DNA from: Chalara sp. BL73
Lineage: Eukaryota > Ascomycota > Leotiomycetes > Helotiales
Assembly: GCA_918026815.1 (NCBI GenBank)
Contig: CAKJVC010000006.1
Location: forward strand, 992,001-1,056,000
Direction: 5' to 3'
DNA length: 64,000 bases
The stretch's first letter is position 1; the number at the start of each line of letters is the position of its first letter. The translations under genes and the position numbers were made by a program. Under the pieces are notes generated by a model. It was not told the DNA's origin and ran no database searches. It saw only the letters and a list, made by a program, of their open reading frames with translations. Shown one piece after another: positions 1-12,457 of the stretch.

Positions 1-1873
1 ACCGTACTTCCTATAGTCTAGTACCACCTAAGCTACGATTCAACACCTCCCGTCAGAATTTTCTTATCACCAGTAATCTATTTTAACATCAAATCGATGG
101 CATTTTTCAGCAAGGAGAGATCACCCCCACTGGTATCCCACCACAGGTTGAGTTCTATGACAATTTTAGCCGGCAAGGCTTGGACGTAGCACGACCAAGC
201 AAAATAGCGCAAACCAATTAAACTAACACGAGCGAGAGAGCAACAGTAGCGAAGCAAATAAAATTAAGCGAGTTATTGGTTCCCGTGACCTCGCTCCTAG
301 CTAATCTCTCAAATGCTTCAATAGATGACGGTCCATGCCCTTGTGTCATTGAGTTCTAATTAACATTAGAGATGGATAGTTAATCTAAAATGACCTTCAG
401 CTAGTCGCTACTCTCTATGGCTTAACCGACTTCTCCCTCCCTATCTCCAACTTCTTCCTATTAGTTCCGAGCGAAATCAGCACCCAAACATAACTACAAC
501 AATCAGCTAAGCCATGAAGACACATAGTTATACCACATCCTATTCTTAGACCTAGCCCCAAGGACCTAAAATCTCGACCCTACATTCGCAGCTCCATGAA
601 TAAGTATGACGATGCGTGTCGATGCCCTTGATAGATAGCTAACATCCTGGAAGAAATGAAGATGCCAATAAGGAAGGGCACGAAGGGATAGAGCTTACCA
701 GCATAGAGATTTCAGTAGGCGTCATGCTGCCTGGACCTTGGTGACTTTTGAGCCACTTTCTTGTCTTATTCTAATCGCTGAAAGATGGTTGGGTTATCAA
801 GTCGAGTTTTACGCGCAGAAATGCGAGGGAGGCATTTATTTGCGCTAAAGAATTGGACAATTCTGAAATTCTTGATTGGGTAACGCCCAAGTTTGCATCA
901 CCAACAAAGGCCTAGTTAGCAAGAGCGCTGTTGAGGCACGATGGTGCTGACTGGGAAGATATGCTAGAACCGGAAGAGAAGATGTCGCTAGCAGCACGGA
1001 ATGCGAGGATGCTCAGCATCACTATAGGTAGGCCATCAATGCTTGTGGTCGAGCTCGGAGGCATTAAGGAGCATCTTGGCTGTGGAGAAGACTTTAACTT
1101 GGAGCCCCTTAATTACACGGAGTGTGTAGAAAGGCACTGCCGAGAAAGGTGGCACTAATTTAGAAAAATTGCAACTGATTGATAGAGGGGTCTAGCTTTC
1201 TAAAGAAAGAGATGCCAATTGCCAAAAGCGCCGATTCTTGTTATCGCGATTCTTGTTATCGATACGGCTGAATCGAAATTACAGAGTGATGTTCAGGTTG
1301 TAATAACTCTCATAAGCGATATTGCGTGCAAATTGCAACTAAGATTACTTGAGTATACAGCCTCATTAGGTAAACTGAGTTTGGAAATAAGTAGACCTAC
1401 TTACACTTCAAACATGGCTATCTGCCGCTGCAAGCTATTTATGCCTTTTAGACGCCGGCTCGGATGTCATTGCTACAGTAGACTCGGGTTAAGCGGATCA
1501 AAAATAAAAAGTTTAAGCAGAAGAGAAAAATTTCCGTTCCAACAAGAATCCACCACCCTTGCTCTCATGCAAAATATCCCTGTAGCAGTTTTTTCAGGAT
1601 TTTCGGGAAATTCACTCCAACGAGAGATTTGTATGTAGTCTGTTTCATACAAACTCGTTATAACTAGAGTCTACCGTAGTTTCCCGGAGATAAACAAGAA
1701 AGGAATTGGGACCGGGAATAAAACAAGCTTAGCTCCTATTTCTGTTTTCTGGCTTTCCGTGACTCTTGTTTGCAACTAATTTCTTAAAGAACTTAGCATT
1801 GTTCTTATTCTGTACAAAGGGATCTTTTAGGAAAAGATCGAAAAGTTGCCAATGCCAGGACCCTTCTCAATGG
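1..1873. other. Gene-poor AT-rich sequence
   Basis: No convincing gene. Short open stretches near 930-1160 and 1220-1640 start without a good ATG, match no family I recognise and have no splice context. A perfect 15-base direct repeat (CGATTCTTGTTATCG) occurs twice in tandem near 1235-1265. The stretch reads as decayed intergenic DNA. Confidence 0.5.
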
Positions 1874-2487
1874 TTAGTCGTGAGCTAAGAATTTCACCGC
1901 CTACAGTACAAAGATTTATAAAAAAAATTTAAAAAAAAGGTTAAGTAAACAGGCGCAGAGAAAGAACTAACCATATACACCAAGTTTCTATGAGATATCT
2001 TCCAACTCAAATCTGGCTGCCTCACCCATGCGTCCTGGTACTGTCCATAGGCCACCAAGATCTGCCCTTCATAGTCCCCCACCCCGAAATGCGTTGCAGT
2101 GTAATACGTGACAGAGAATGCTTCAGTTGGAGAAAGAACATCGATAACTTGCGTACTCAGCGCATGTTGCGTATTCACCTTAATGAGGGCATTCTCGAGC
2201 ACAGTCTTGATTGTAGAAAGGGGAGTTAGGACATTTAGTGGTGCTGAGTAGTTAGCCACAGCGTCAGGGGCGAAGACGAGGTCGAGCGCCTCGAAATTCT
2301 TGCCGTCGATGCAGAGTGGGTAGTGCGCCATGGTATTGCGGATTCCTTCTACGTCGAATGGATGTGCGGTAAATGAGGATCCGGGGACGATGGTTGGGAG
2401 GTCATACAGTGGGATAGGTGCGGGGCCGGCTACTGCTGCTCTCGCAATATTGAGGAGAACAGCAAGGAGGACAGCTGTCTTACGCAT
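1874..2487 (-). CDS. Secreted SnoaL/NTF2-like protein
   Basis: Predicted 180-residue protein. The N-terminus (MRKTAVLLAVLLNIARAAVA) is a typical signal peptide. The remainder resembles the SnoaL-like/NTF2 fold family: an early helix region with a DxxxFxxDAVxxY-like stretch (LDLVFAPDAVANY), then strands including HFGVGDYEG and a final WKISHRNLVYM strand. In this family the cone-shaped pocket binds small hydrophobic ligands or carries out isomerase or cyclase chemistry; no substrate can be read here. The ATG at 2487 was chosen because it begins the signal peptide; the frame is open further upstream to 2610. One intron (1901-1971, GTTAGT...TGTAG, phase 0) is inferred, leaving a 9-codon last exon. 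Without splicing, the frame runs into an AT-rich tail ending at 1894. It stands alone between gene-poor regions. Confidence 0.7.
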
Positions 2488-3680
2488 AATAACGGTTAAT
2501 ATATCGATGAGCTTCAATTCCAAGTAATAGGAACAATAAAGCAAAATGTGGGAAGTAGAGGTGAGGTGCGGTGTTGTTGTTTCACTGAACAGTTGCAGGA
2601 ACTCATGCACAATTTAACCTTAGGCAGCGCCGCATCATTTCAACGTCACGACCTTACAAGCGTCTGACCAGTAAGTGCGGAGTTGGCAAGACTCCAGCAC
2701 CCGCCTCTAGCTTCAGTTGGCCATTGGGATTTGTGCAAAATATTTCAAAGAAGTCAGGCGACGACTCACAAAAGTCACTCACGCATGAGCTGGTAACTAC
2801 AAAGGCACCAATGTTGCGCTGCGGGGCTTATATCTTTGCAACAGAAAGACTTAGCATCTAAATAAGCAGTGAGTTTAAATATCATGGCTAAGGCTATAAA
2901 ATAAGTTTACTCCGGTAAGGGTTTGTTGCGTTTTAATATCGTAGCGTTTGGAGGAAGAACATAAAGTTCCGGAATACGCGTTTTGAAACTAGTCCTAGTT
3001 CCAGTATTATTGTAAGAAGTTAAATTCCAGAAAGCTATAGAACGACCCCCGAACTTTCCAACTAATGTGAGCTAGGTTGACCAAGATCCTTATACATAGT
3101 TGAACGGCCGAATTGTGAAGTTGCTTCGAAATATCTATCAACTCTTGTATCACTTTCCTAGCAATACAATAGCCCAAAAAGCATTGAGAGTGAACTTATT
3201 TAAACCCCTAATTTGATGCTCAACAACACCCTTGTAAATATAGGACTATATAAACTGTCAGGCGCAAGAATGTCACATGCCAAGGAGTAATAAGGGGTTC
3301 GGTAGAGTTCTAGGTTTCAATTTGTAAGGGTTAGCCAGAGCCAGGTATAAGTAAACGGCTCAGGGTGTGGTAGAAATGGTAGAGGTTAGTCTTAGTATTA
3401 ATCAAGCTGATTTATGCTACTCTATCTTATCTACCTTACTGCGGTTATTCGGCACGGGAGAATTTTTTCACCCACATCACTCCACCCAAATCATATTACC
3501 TTCATTAGATAGTCACTACAACCAAATTATTAGGACTGTATAATTCTCAAAAGGAGTTAACAGCTGACAAGTAAATGAACAAAAATCCAGCTCCAAGGTC
3601 CCCAACCGCACCAACCACTCCTCCAATTAACATCAAGCGAAGTCCTTCAACCCAGACATCTCTCATATTAGTGATCTGTT
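2488..3680. other. Intergenic, AT-rich
   Basis: About 1.2 kb of AT-rich DNA with no supported gene, RNA or clear repeat. It holds the upstream region of the SnoaL-like gene at its left end and the 3' side of the next minus-strand gene at its right end. Confidence 0.5.
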
Positions 3681-4176
3681 CTACTTTGAAGAAATTGAAT
3701 ATCCTTTAATCCCGTTCTTCCCTGGTCTTCCTTGACATCCATCCTTGAGCACCTTCTGCTCATTGGGAAGACAATAAAAATTCGATGACGCACTGCTCCA
3801 CTCTCTCAACCCACCAAAATTCAATTTGACAGATTGCCCACTGTAGAAATACGCAAAAGCTGAGTTGGCGCCCGATACAGCCTCATCGCATGCATCCCAC
3901 GAGTACATGCCCGGAACAACCTCGACTTGAGAGATGAAATTCTGGCAGTTGTCATCTTTGTAGAAGTTTAGGTAGCGGGCTGCTCCTGCACGAGGTTCTA
4001 CGCTGGTATCAATCACGTCGCCGTTGGCGTCACGTGGGAGGAGAGGAAGCGCTGTGGTTGGGGTCAGTGCTCTTCTTTTTTCTCATGTTCGAGATGGATT
4101 GGGTCTTACCAGTGGGAGAGCTCATGGCGCTTGTTACCATGATGGCAATCATCGAGGTGCATTTGGAGAAGAGCAT
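3681..4176 (-). CDS. Small secreted cysteine-containing protein
   Basis: Two-exon gene giving 145 residues. Exon 1 (4110-4176) encodes the first 22 residues (MLFSKCTSMIAIMVTSAMSS...), a probable signal peptide. A 58-base intron (4052-4109, GTAAGA...CACAG) is in phase 1, and exon 2 continues through LPLLPRDANGD, which contains a possible PRD-type propeptide boundary. The mature part has four cysteines (in DDNCQNF, WDACDEA, FYCLPNE, DGCQGRP), enough for two disulfides, and a Gly/Lys-rich C-terminus. No known domain is recognised. Size, secretion signal and cysteines are those of a small secreted protein or candidate effector; a host-related role is inference only. Summed exons are an exact multiple of three. 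Confidence 0.7.
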
Positions 4177-6055
4177 TTTGCCTGAGAACCAGTTTCTAAG
4201 TGGCGAGTGTGGAATTCGTTTTGTGGAATGCTCAGGAAGAGGCAGGATATCGAGTGATGGAAAGATGACGAGGGCGAGGATGAAGAGGTGATGAAGAGGT
4301 GAAGAGTTGGCAAAGGGACAGTCTCTAGATCTATATATGTTTTCAGACGTTCCTTCACCGAGTGATTGCTTCGACTAGCTCCGGAAATCTCCCGAGCTCG
4401 GCTGCTCCGTTGTGGATTCTTTCTGCCGGAAAGGAACTTTGTTCTTTGCGTAGATAATCACAGTACAGATACGAAAGAGTTAGGGTTCAACAGGGCTCAC
4501 GAGGAGATTACTTCGCTTCCTACTGTATCTTTTACCTAGGTACCCTCGTTGGGAGGAGTTTCCACATTGGTAACTGAAGGGTGAACCTAAAAGCTCAGGT
4601 CTGAAGGCTTTATCTTGCTGGGCATGAGAGTTGGGCAGTCATAATTTTCTTATATACTGGTGATGTTTTGCACACTGCTGTTCGATGCATATCCTCCACG
4701 TCCAATTCTCCAATCCACTAAGAACATGCAAGGCGTAGAAATAGAATCTCTTGGCATTAGTGAATTTTAAAGTTCGTAATGCAGGAGAATCAAGTTCAGT
4801 CGAAGGGGCACTGCTCTCCCGTGCAGTGGTCCTTCCACAAAAACCACTTTTGCGACCCCTAAATTAATGAGCAGGTGTTTTACATGGAAAAGGCTGCCAA
4901 GAACCTTACTCATCATCCCGATTCGGCACTTAGTCTCTTTATGGCGAGCATCCCCGCGATCGAGGCGGTTGCGGCTCGTGTAGATCCTAGATGCAGGAAC
5001 GATATATGGGGTTCAAATTCAGTTACTCAGCGCTAAATACGCTTGTTCCCGGCCGTATGGAGGGGTGCTGTGAAGATCTAGATTGTTGTGGTTTGAGCTC
5101 CTTCTTTATTAGGTTTGGATCTGATCCACTTCTCAACATTGTCAGGAATTGGCTTACGTGATAGGCCAAGGAGCTAGAAAATCTTTTGCACGTAGATGCT
5201 GGAGATATCATACAACGTACAATCATACAATACAGGCACCTACAACCCATATTCTATCGACATGATACCCTCTATCAATATCATGTTCTTAACAAACATC
5301 ACCGGATTGAAGTCCCATGTGATCGGCTAATTACCCTTTTATGAAAATGCCACAATGGTAAAGACGGAGAGAATGACTTATCTGCTTCAATTCCCACTTA
5401 AATCTAAATAAATTATGCTAAACAATTATTGCTCTTGCTTAAGCTCGGTAAAGTGGTGTTAGTAGAACAAGAAGCTGATATTGAGTCATATTTTAAACTG
5501 ATCCATGCCAAAGCCCCGCATATCACTTTATTCATTTTTCAATATCTCCCTATCAGCCATCTTAACATCGACCCTTCCCATTCTCTTCCTCATCCTGGCG
5601 ATCCACTCTGTCCATGGAAATAGCATAGATGCTGCCTAACTTAGAAGAACGCACACATTTAATGGGATTGCTATTGCCCTGTAGTATTTGAAACTATTAT
5701 TGGTGATAGTCGACAGTTGAAGAGGAGCATTGCGAAGACTGCCTGTAGTCTGTGAATTAGCAGCATTATAATTGCCAAGGTGGGTGGAAGGAGATTCTCT
5801 GAGAGGACTAGAGGAACTGAAAGTGCCAGGCAAATAGGGATTGATTTAAACGACTATTAGCGCTGCGCTAGTTGCTTGGCCGCGGGAACCTTAATTAATA
5901 AGCGAGCCAAAATTCGGGCTCCTGGCACGTGAGGTCGACTCAAAACACTACTATATTTTTCTCCAAGATTCATATAGATGTATATATATAACCTCTATAC
6001 CAAAAAAAAAAATTCTTATCCTAATAGTTAAGTTTTAAAACGAAAAAAAAAGTCT
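4177..6055. other. Intergenic, AT-rich
   Basis: About 1.9 kb without a supported gene. It becomes very AT-rich towards the right (5940-6050) with A-runs. CACGTG motifs occur at about 5936 and 6071. Short open frames on both strands lack recognisable domains or splice context. Confidence 0.5.
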
Positions 6056-6217
6056 TGTCACCCTGAAGAACACGTGACCTACTGTCGCCGAGCCCCAGAG
6101 CTTCGCATGTATGTAGCCTGCTTTTTTCGAGCCTTTGTTTTCTCTTTAGTTTTAAATTTTATGTATTATACCACTGTTGCTCACTGTATCTGTAGATGCG
6201 CAGCGCGTTCCGTGACA
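6056..6217. mobile_element. Solo LTR (copy 1) with target-site duplication
   Basis: A 162-base element beginning TGTCAC and ending GTGACA (perfect 6-base terminal inverted repeat with TG...CA ends). It is flanked on both sides by the same 5-base word AGTCT (6051-6055 and 6218-6222), the expected target-site duplication of an LTR retrotransposon. No internal retroelement genes are present, so it is a solo LTR left by recombination. It shares blocks with the element at 15715-15866: CACGTGAC near the left end and TGTATTAYACCAC, CTGTATC and GTAGATGC-CAGCGC towards the right end. Compared with that copy it has many C-to-T/G-to-A style differences, consistent with repeat-induced point mutation. Confidence 0.8.
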
Positions 6218-6555
6218 AGTCTACAATTATTTTTAAAAGTATTACTTATTTCTACTATATAAAATGTAAAAAAAAATTCAAATCGATCTGATTGGCCACA
6301 CTTTAGAAGCAGGGAAAATGTTGATTACGTGACATCTTGATTTTACCGTAACAGAACTCTTTTACTATTCAAAGACGCCAAAAAGGATCTGAAATCACGT
6401 GCCGATCAAACCTTAAAACGAATTCTACTCCTACCGAAAATACCCCCGCTCTTTCATGAAATTGATCATTATACATATGTGCATCCATGCATCAGTGACC
6501 ACGCTGAACACAGTTTTCATTCGTAAATTATCTTGGGGCCTGCGATATAGAAAGC
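6218..6555. promoter_or_regulatory. Upstream region of Zn2Cys6 gene
   Basis: 338 bases between the solo LTR and the regulator start. AT-rich on the left, with an ATCACGTGCC word near 6397 (E-box-like CACGTG). No defined promoter element can be assigned with confidence. Confidence 0.3.
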
Positions 6556-9056
6556 ATGTCTGATGCACTTGTATCAGAGTCCCAGGCAAGCGGAAGAAGG
6601 ATGGCGGCAAATGTATCTGTCTTCGACCTCAGGGGCAAGCTGCGGTTGCTAACTAATCCTTGGAGGCCTGCGAATGTTGTCGGCAGAGAAAGTCCAAGTG
6701 CGATGAGGGCCGGCCAAGTTGCGGCCGTTGTGAGAGATTGAAGCTTCCTTGTGTCTACATAGAAAACAATGCTAGGTAAGACCATTATTCTAGTAGCTAA
6801 TTATTTTCAAATTAATTAAACTCTGTGGCTACGTGCCTTTTAGGAAACATACTGCGCTTCCAGCTATCCAGACTACTCTGACGCGAATAGAAGCTAAGAT
6901 AGATGGCCTGTATAAAAAGGGTATGTTAGACAATCGTCTCCTAGTTAGAGATGACGTGGTTCATGTGGAATCAACGCCTTTTCCAAATGATGGTCGGTCT
7001 CCTTCTGCTCTGCCAGCAACTCACTTTGGCAGCTCCACATTGCAGCTCGGAGAGATTTCGGCTTCGCCATCTTTACCCAGTCGCAGATGTGATGGATTAT
7101 TTCCGGGGCACACCCAAACACGGTCATCTATCGAAATCCAGGAGCTTGGGCTCGCCATTCCCTTCCGGCACTCCACGCCACCGCAAAACATCTTATCGTG
7201 GCCGTACTTTAAGAATATATCCCTGCATCAAGACGTCGGATATCCTCTGAAGGTTGAGCTGGCGCGACCTAAGCAACTGACCGCTGAAATCTCACTCCAG
7301 AACATCTTCACAGCACCAGGAGAGGCTGGGTGGTTAGACAGACTTACCTTGCACGAGATAAGGCTGCTCACCCGTTACTACTTTGAAAATTCGCATCCTC
7401 ATACTCCGGTATTAACCAAAGCCAATTTTCAAGAACATATTCTGAATGTTGTTCTCAACGATGGCTTTGCGTCGAATGTGAACACGAGTATTGTTCTCCT
7501 TGTCTTTGCCTTGGGAGCTCTGTCTGCCATTGATATTGGAGATCGAATATGGAAACATCGAATGGATGGAGGTGATGATGATCCTGGAGAGACTTTCGAC
7601 ATTGCCCAGGAATTTTTCATTCTTGGAAACGCAATATTGCAAGCTGAGGCTGGCATAACTTGGAAATCATGTCAGGCTTTCTTATTGGTGGGGTATGTAT
7701 AGTATTCTCTCAATTTGCATCGAGATATTCTTGATTCATTTTGTGTTTATTTATTTTTATTTAATTGTTTTAGCAGCCGCATACTAATACTAAAATATGC
7801 CAAAAGAGTTTTTTGGTCACATAAAATGCGGATCTATGAGCACTGGAATGCTGTGCACCAAGCTTGCATGACAATCATGATCTTGCTTCAAGTGTATGTT
7901 CTATGACGGCTCTTTCTCAAACAGTGACCTCTTTACTTATTACAGGCACTAGTGAGCCGCGAGTAAGCCCATTACAGTCGCAAATTTATTGGGTTGCGTA
8001 TCTCCAAGAAAGGTGAATTTTTATATATCCACCAAAACTACCAAGAAATAACATCATCGTAGCCAGATCCTTGCTGAACTGGAATTTCCCCCAACTGGTA
8101 TCAGCCGTTTCGAAAATCTCATCCCTCTCCCATTTCAAGATGGAACTGAAATTATCGATTCGGGGGACGATTATAACTTTGTCCTGCTTGCTCAGATTGC
8201 CTTGAGGAGGCTCTTGAACCGAATTCATTCCTACATATACAACAGTAGTATGTGACTTCTGAGCTTTAGTCTCTCCATTAACAGTTTGTTTCATTCATGG
8301 CTAACTAAGAGTAGAGGATGATGCTGACGCCTCTAACACTTCCAATCTACTCGATAAATCCTCGCCCGGCTCAATGGCAGCCCCTACAGCAAGTATAATT
8401 CAAGAGCTTGATCACCAACTAGAGAGCTGGAGAACGCATCTGCCTCCATCCCTGCTCTTCCCAAACATAGACGAATTGCCATTGGAATATGAACACATGC
8501 TGGCACCATTTAAGCGCTCGGTTCGCGAAAAGCTTCTCGGGTTCCTGAAGGCACGCTATTGCGCAGCTAAGGCGATCATATTCAGAGCGTTTGTTTACAA
8601 GATTTTGCATGTGGATGATGCGAATAGTATCACAGAGGAAGATAAACACGGCGCGGAGATCTCGCTCAGGGCAGCAATCCAAGGTCCGTTGCATGCAGGG
8701 GTTCTTTGGGATAGTTTTGCTACTACTCAGGTTCCTATCAACCCGTGCAGAAGGTACGCTGCCATCCATGTCCTGTCTTACCTTATTGTCCATCTTAAGC
8801 TGGGCATTGCCTAGACTTTCACTCCAAAATTAGTAGACTCACGCAGTGATATCTATCTAGTTTCTTCGCCGCCGCGATTCTAATTAAGCTTATGGCAATG
8901 CACGAGTATGAAGATGTAGCCTTGATCCTTCCGAAAGAGGTTCACATCGTTACTTATGTGCAACGTCGGATGGAGGCCGAGGTTGCGCCGTTGTCGCCAA
9001 TTGTTGCAAAGGATATGGAGATTCTGCGCCATTTAGATAATGTTCAGTCGCCCTAA
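6556..9056 (+). CDS. Zn2Cys6 fungal-specific transcription factor
   Basis: Eight-exon model (6556-6612, 6666-6775, 6844-7692, 7774-7893, 7953-8012, 8063-8247, 8315-8753, 8861-9056) encoding 671 residues; exon lengths sum to a multiple of three. Exon 1 codes a basic lead (SGRRMAAN) and exon 2 gives the zinc cluster: ACECCRQRKSKCDEGRPSCG followed by RCERLKLPC, with C-x2-C-x6-C-x5-C-x2-C-x6-C spacing. A short coiled-coil-like linker follows (LTRIEAKIDGLYKK). The middle region (LLTRYYFENSHPHTPVL, EHWNAVHQACM, ELEFPPTGIS) and the C-terminus (SPIIAKDMEIL-like SPIVAKDMEIL) are characteristic of C6 regulators with a fungal_trans-type domain. It should act as a nuclear DNA-binding activator or repressor. 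It lies just upstream of the GH3 gene, so local control of sugar-use genes is a reasonable inference. The small exon 7953-8012 is the least certain. Confidence 0.85.
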
Positions 9057-9508
9057 AATTCATCAGAACTTTCCCACCAATGTTCGTATCCTTCAAGTTG
9101 TGGCATGACAGGTGGCTCTGTGCAGGGGAATGTGCTCCTATTAGATCATAATGGGTAGTATTGTCATTACACAGCAGCCCAGTGGTCTTAACTCTTCCAT
9201 CCGTAGTATTGCTTTTACAATGCCGGGGAGAGAGGAGGGGGAAGGAATTGGAGGCTAGGCATATAGACCCACTTCTCCTACCTGCAGGGATCGGACTGTC
9301 GCTCCGCCCCTGGGCAATTTCACGTCTATACTTCCAAAGAGTCATTGGAGGAGCGCATCGGGGAGCAGCGGGCTCCATCCTCTAACCCTAAGGTGATTAG
9401 ACTTTGTAAACTTCCAATGTATTTGAAAGGCCACCCGTCACATATATGCTGCTGCCTGCATCAGGTTGGGGTATGGCTACATGAACATGATTCTCACCAC
9501 ACTTCACC
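9057..9508. promoter_or_regulatory. Upstream region of GH3 gene
   Basis: 452 bases between the regulator stop and the beta-glucosidase start, both on the plus strand. It should contain the terminator of the first gene and the promoter of the second. Open frames here are not supported. No specific motif is assigned. Confidence 0.35.
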
Positions 9509-12457
9509 ATGGTTTTTAACACAGACTCAAAGGTGCAAGACTATCGCCACGCAAAAAGTGTCCATAATGGCATAAAGTCAAATTCGGGTTCGGCAAGGAC
9601 TCTGAATGACGGAGCGGAGGCCTTCGCGGCAAGGACCTTGGCCCAATTAACCTTGGAGGAGAAAGTACAGCTCCTCGCGGGCAGTGACCTATGGCGTACC
9701 GAAGCAATTCCTCGAGTTGGAGTTTCCAAGATGAAATTTTCGGATGGTCCAGTTGGCGTTCGGGGAGGCTTATTTGCTGACGGTGTCAGCGCTGCATCGT
9801 TGCCTACTGGGTAGGTGATTCCAAAACGACGCGCTCTGGGTAGTGAATGCTGACTTGAGCAGAGTTTCGCTGGCAGCGACTTGGGATTTGGATTTGATCA
9901 AAACCGTGAGCGAGATTCTCATTGCAGAATGCAGGAGTAAGGGCGTAGATGTCTTGCTCGGGCCTACAGGTAATGTCACTCCCAGCTTTAGCCCTCCCCT
10001 CCGTTTGTGTCTTATACTAAGATGTTTGATGCAGTGTGCATTCCGAGAACACCACTGGGTGGGCGAAATTTCGAAGCGTATAGCGAGGACCCCTTTCTGA
10101 GTGGCAAACTTGCTGCTACATACATCAATACGATCCAATCTGCTGGCATTGGTGCTTGCATCAAGCACTTCGCTGCTAACGATCAAGAAACACGCAGATT
10201 TTTTGTCGACGCTATCATCCCGGAAAGAGCGCTGCGCGAGATTCATCTACAGCCATTTGAAATCGCTATCAGGGAGAGCGATCCGTGGACCCTCATGACG
10301 GCATACAATAAGGTCAATGGAATTTTCAGTTCGGCAAATACAATTCTGTTGAAGGATATCCTTAGAGAGGAATGGGGCTGGGATGGCCTGGTAATGAGCG
10401 ACTGGTTTGGCACGAATACGATTGTTCCTAGCATTAAGGCAGGGTAAGCAATCGCCTGCATATAAGAAGAAGCATTCGGCTGATTTCCAGGCGGAATGGA
10501 CCTTGAAATGCCGGGTCCTGTTCGGCGGAGGGGCAAATACCTAATTGAGGCGTGCCGAAATGGATTCATCGATGAATCAGACATTGAGAGATGCGCCTTC
10601 AGAGTTCTTGAGCTTTTGCACAAGACGGGGAAGAGTGTAGAGCCAGATTGGAAGGAGCCCAAGGAGCAAGCAATTGACTTGCCTGAACATAGGACTATTC
10701 TTCGTCGAAGTGCAGCTGAGGGTAGATGTTTCCGAATAGGCATTAAAACTCTCAAAGATGGCTAACATACTTAGGCATTGTTTTGCTGAAAAATGAGACG
10801 AATTCACTTCCATTGAAGTTAAGGGAGAATATGCGTGTCGCTGTTATTGGCCCAAATGCAGGAAGGGCGGTTCAGTCCGGCGGCGGGAGTTCAAACCTGG
10901 TACCCCACTACCGTACCACGCCGTTCGATTCCATCAAGACGGCACTCGACAGCTATGGCTTAAATATCCATGTTCAGCACGCGGCAGGTATGCGGATGCA
11001 TCGATACATTCCACTCATCGACCCTGCAATTATGAGGGATCCAGTTACAGGTGAGTCAGGTTTTACAATGTCCTACTGGACGAACATGCAGCACTCTGGT
11101 ACTCCCCTGTACATAGAGCATCGCCGCAGCTCCTTCCTGGTCTGTTATGATGCTCTCCCTGCGGAGTTGATGAATGGAAAACGGTATTCATATCGTGCTC
11201 GAACGACCCTAACCCCAAAAACGACTGGGATGCACACGCTTTCACTCTCCACTTGCGGACCAGCAAAGCTCATTCTCGACGGTAAAATACTCTTCAATAT
11301 CGATCGCCATTGGGACTCTCCCAAGTCCGCACTCTTCATGAGTTATGGGTCACCTGAAGAACGCATCGACATCCCAATGGAAGCAGGTCGATCTTACGAG
11401 CTGCAGCTAGAGTCAATCAGCCGAGAGTCTCAACCATACGACATCACACCAAATGGGGACTTGCCTCGAGAGGAAGTCAAAGACGGCGGACGGATCGGAT
11501 TCATTGAGGAGGTTAAAGAGGACCTTTTTGGTGCTGCTGTTGATCTGGCTCGTAATAGTGATGTCGTCATCATGGTCTTTGGTAAGGACGCAGAATGGGA
11601 GTCTGAGACGAGCGACCAGCCGAGTTACGCACTTCCAGGAGTGTCAAATGAATTGATCTCAGCAATCCTTGACGTCAAGCCCGATAGTATATTGGTGAAT
11701 CAAACGGGGTCCCCAATCGCCATGCCTTGGATAGACCGCCTTTCAACGTTTGTACAAGTGAGTTAACTCCATGGTCCTCACATAACGAAACCTGAAATAA
11801 ATCGCTGACTAAGCGAAACAGGCGTGGTACCAAGGACAAGAGCATGCAAATGCATTGGCTGACGTCCTCCTGGGCACTGTCAATCCATGCGGCAAGCTCC
11901 CCATTACTTTTCCCCGCCGCTACGAGGACAACCCATCATACCTCAACTACCCAGGCGGAAATGACACCGTTGTTTACGGCGAGGGCATCTTCGCTGGCTA
12001 CAGATATTACGACTGGCTCAAAATAGAACCTCAATTTCCCTTCGGCTTCGGCTTATCATACACCTCCTTCGAATTCTCCAATATTCGTCTCAGCACCACA
12101 AAACTGGATCTAGCTCGGGGTCCTTCCGCCTCGATCGAGGTAGAAGTCGATGTTGTGAATGTCGGGCATGTGGCTGGGAAGGAGGTTGTGCAGTTCTACG
12201 TTACGCAAATCTCTGCTCAGGGGCTGGTCAGGCCTGTAAGGGAGTTGAAGGGTTGGGAAAAGGTGTTTGTTGAGCCGGGACAGAGAGTCACGGCTAGGAC
12301 TACGTTGGACTGGGTCAGTGTTGCGTATTGGGATGATAAGCCGCATAAGTGGGTTGTGGATGGGAATGCGAAGTTTGAAGTCTTAGCTGCGCGGCATAGC
12401 AGAGATAGGGGGGTTGTTGCTGAGTTCTATACCGCTGAGAGATATGTAAGGGGTTAG
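9509..12457 (+). CDS. GH3 beta-glucosidase with PA14 insert (one-base frame break)
   Basis: Family 3 glycoside hydrolase that cleaves beta-linked glucosides. Six exons (9509-9810, 9863-9969, 10035-10443, 10491-10721, 10775-11757, 11822-12457), about 888 residues. The N-terminal barrel shows LTLEEKVQLLAG, FSDGPVGVRG, KHFAANDQE and the nucleophile motif VMSDWFG (Asp near residue 258). The second domain begins AAEGIVLLKNE, a PA14-like insert spans roughly residues 430-565, and the C-terminal part has FGFGLSYTSFEF and a fibronectin-III-like end. There is no signal peptide, so it is probably intracellular, as in other PA14-bearing fungal GH3 enzymes. The intron after exon 3 cannot be spliced in frame with GT-AG signals: joining at 10443/10491 gives a +1 shift and an early TGA, while one G less in the run 10442-10444 restores the frame exactly. 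This is either a sequence error or a disabling frameshift. The facing sugar transporter suggests cellobiose or other beta-glucoside use. Confidence 0.85.

Noticed and set aside
931..1158. 75-codon open frame rich in charged residues
   Set aside because: Begins with TTG, no domain, no supporting context.
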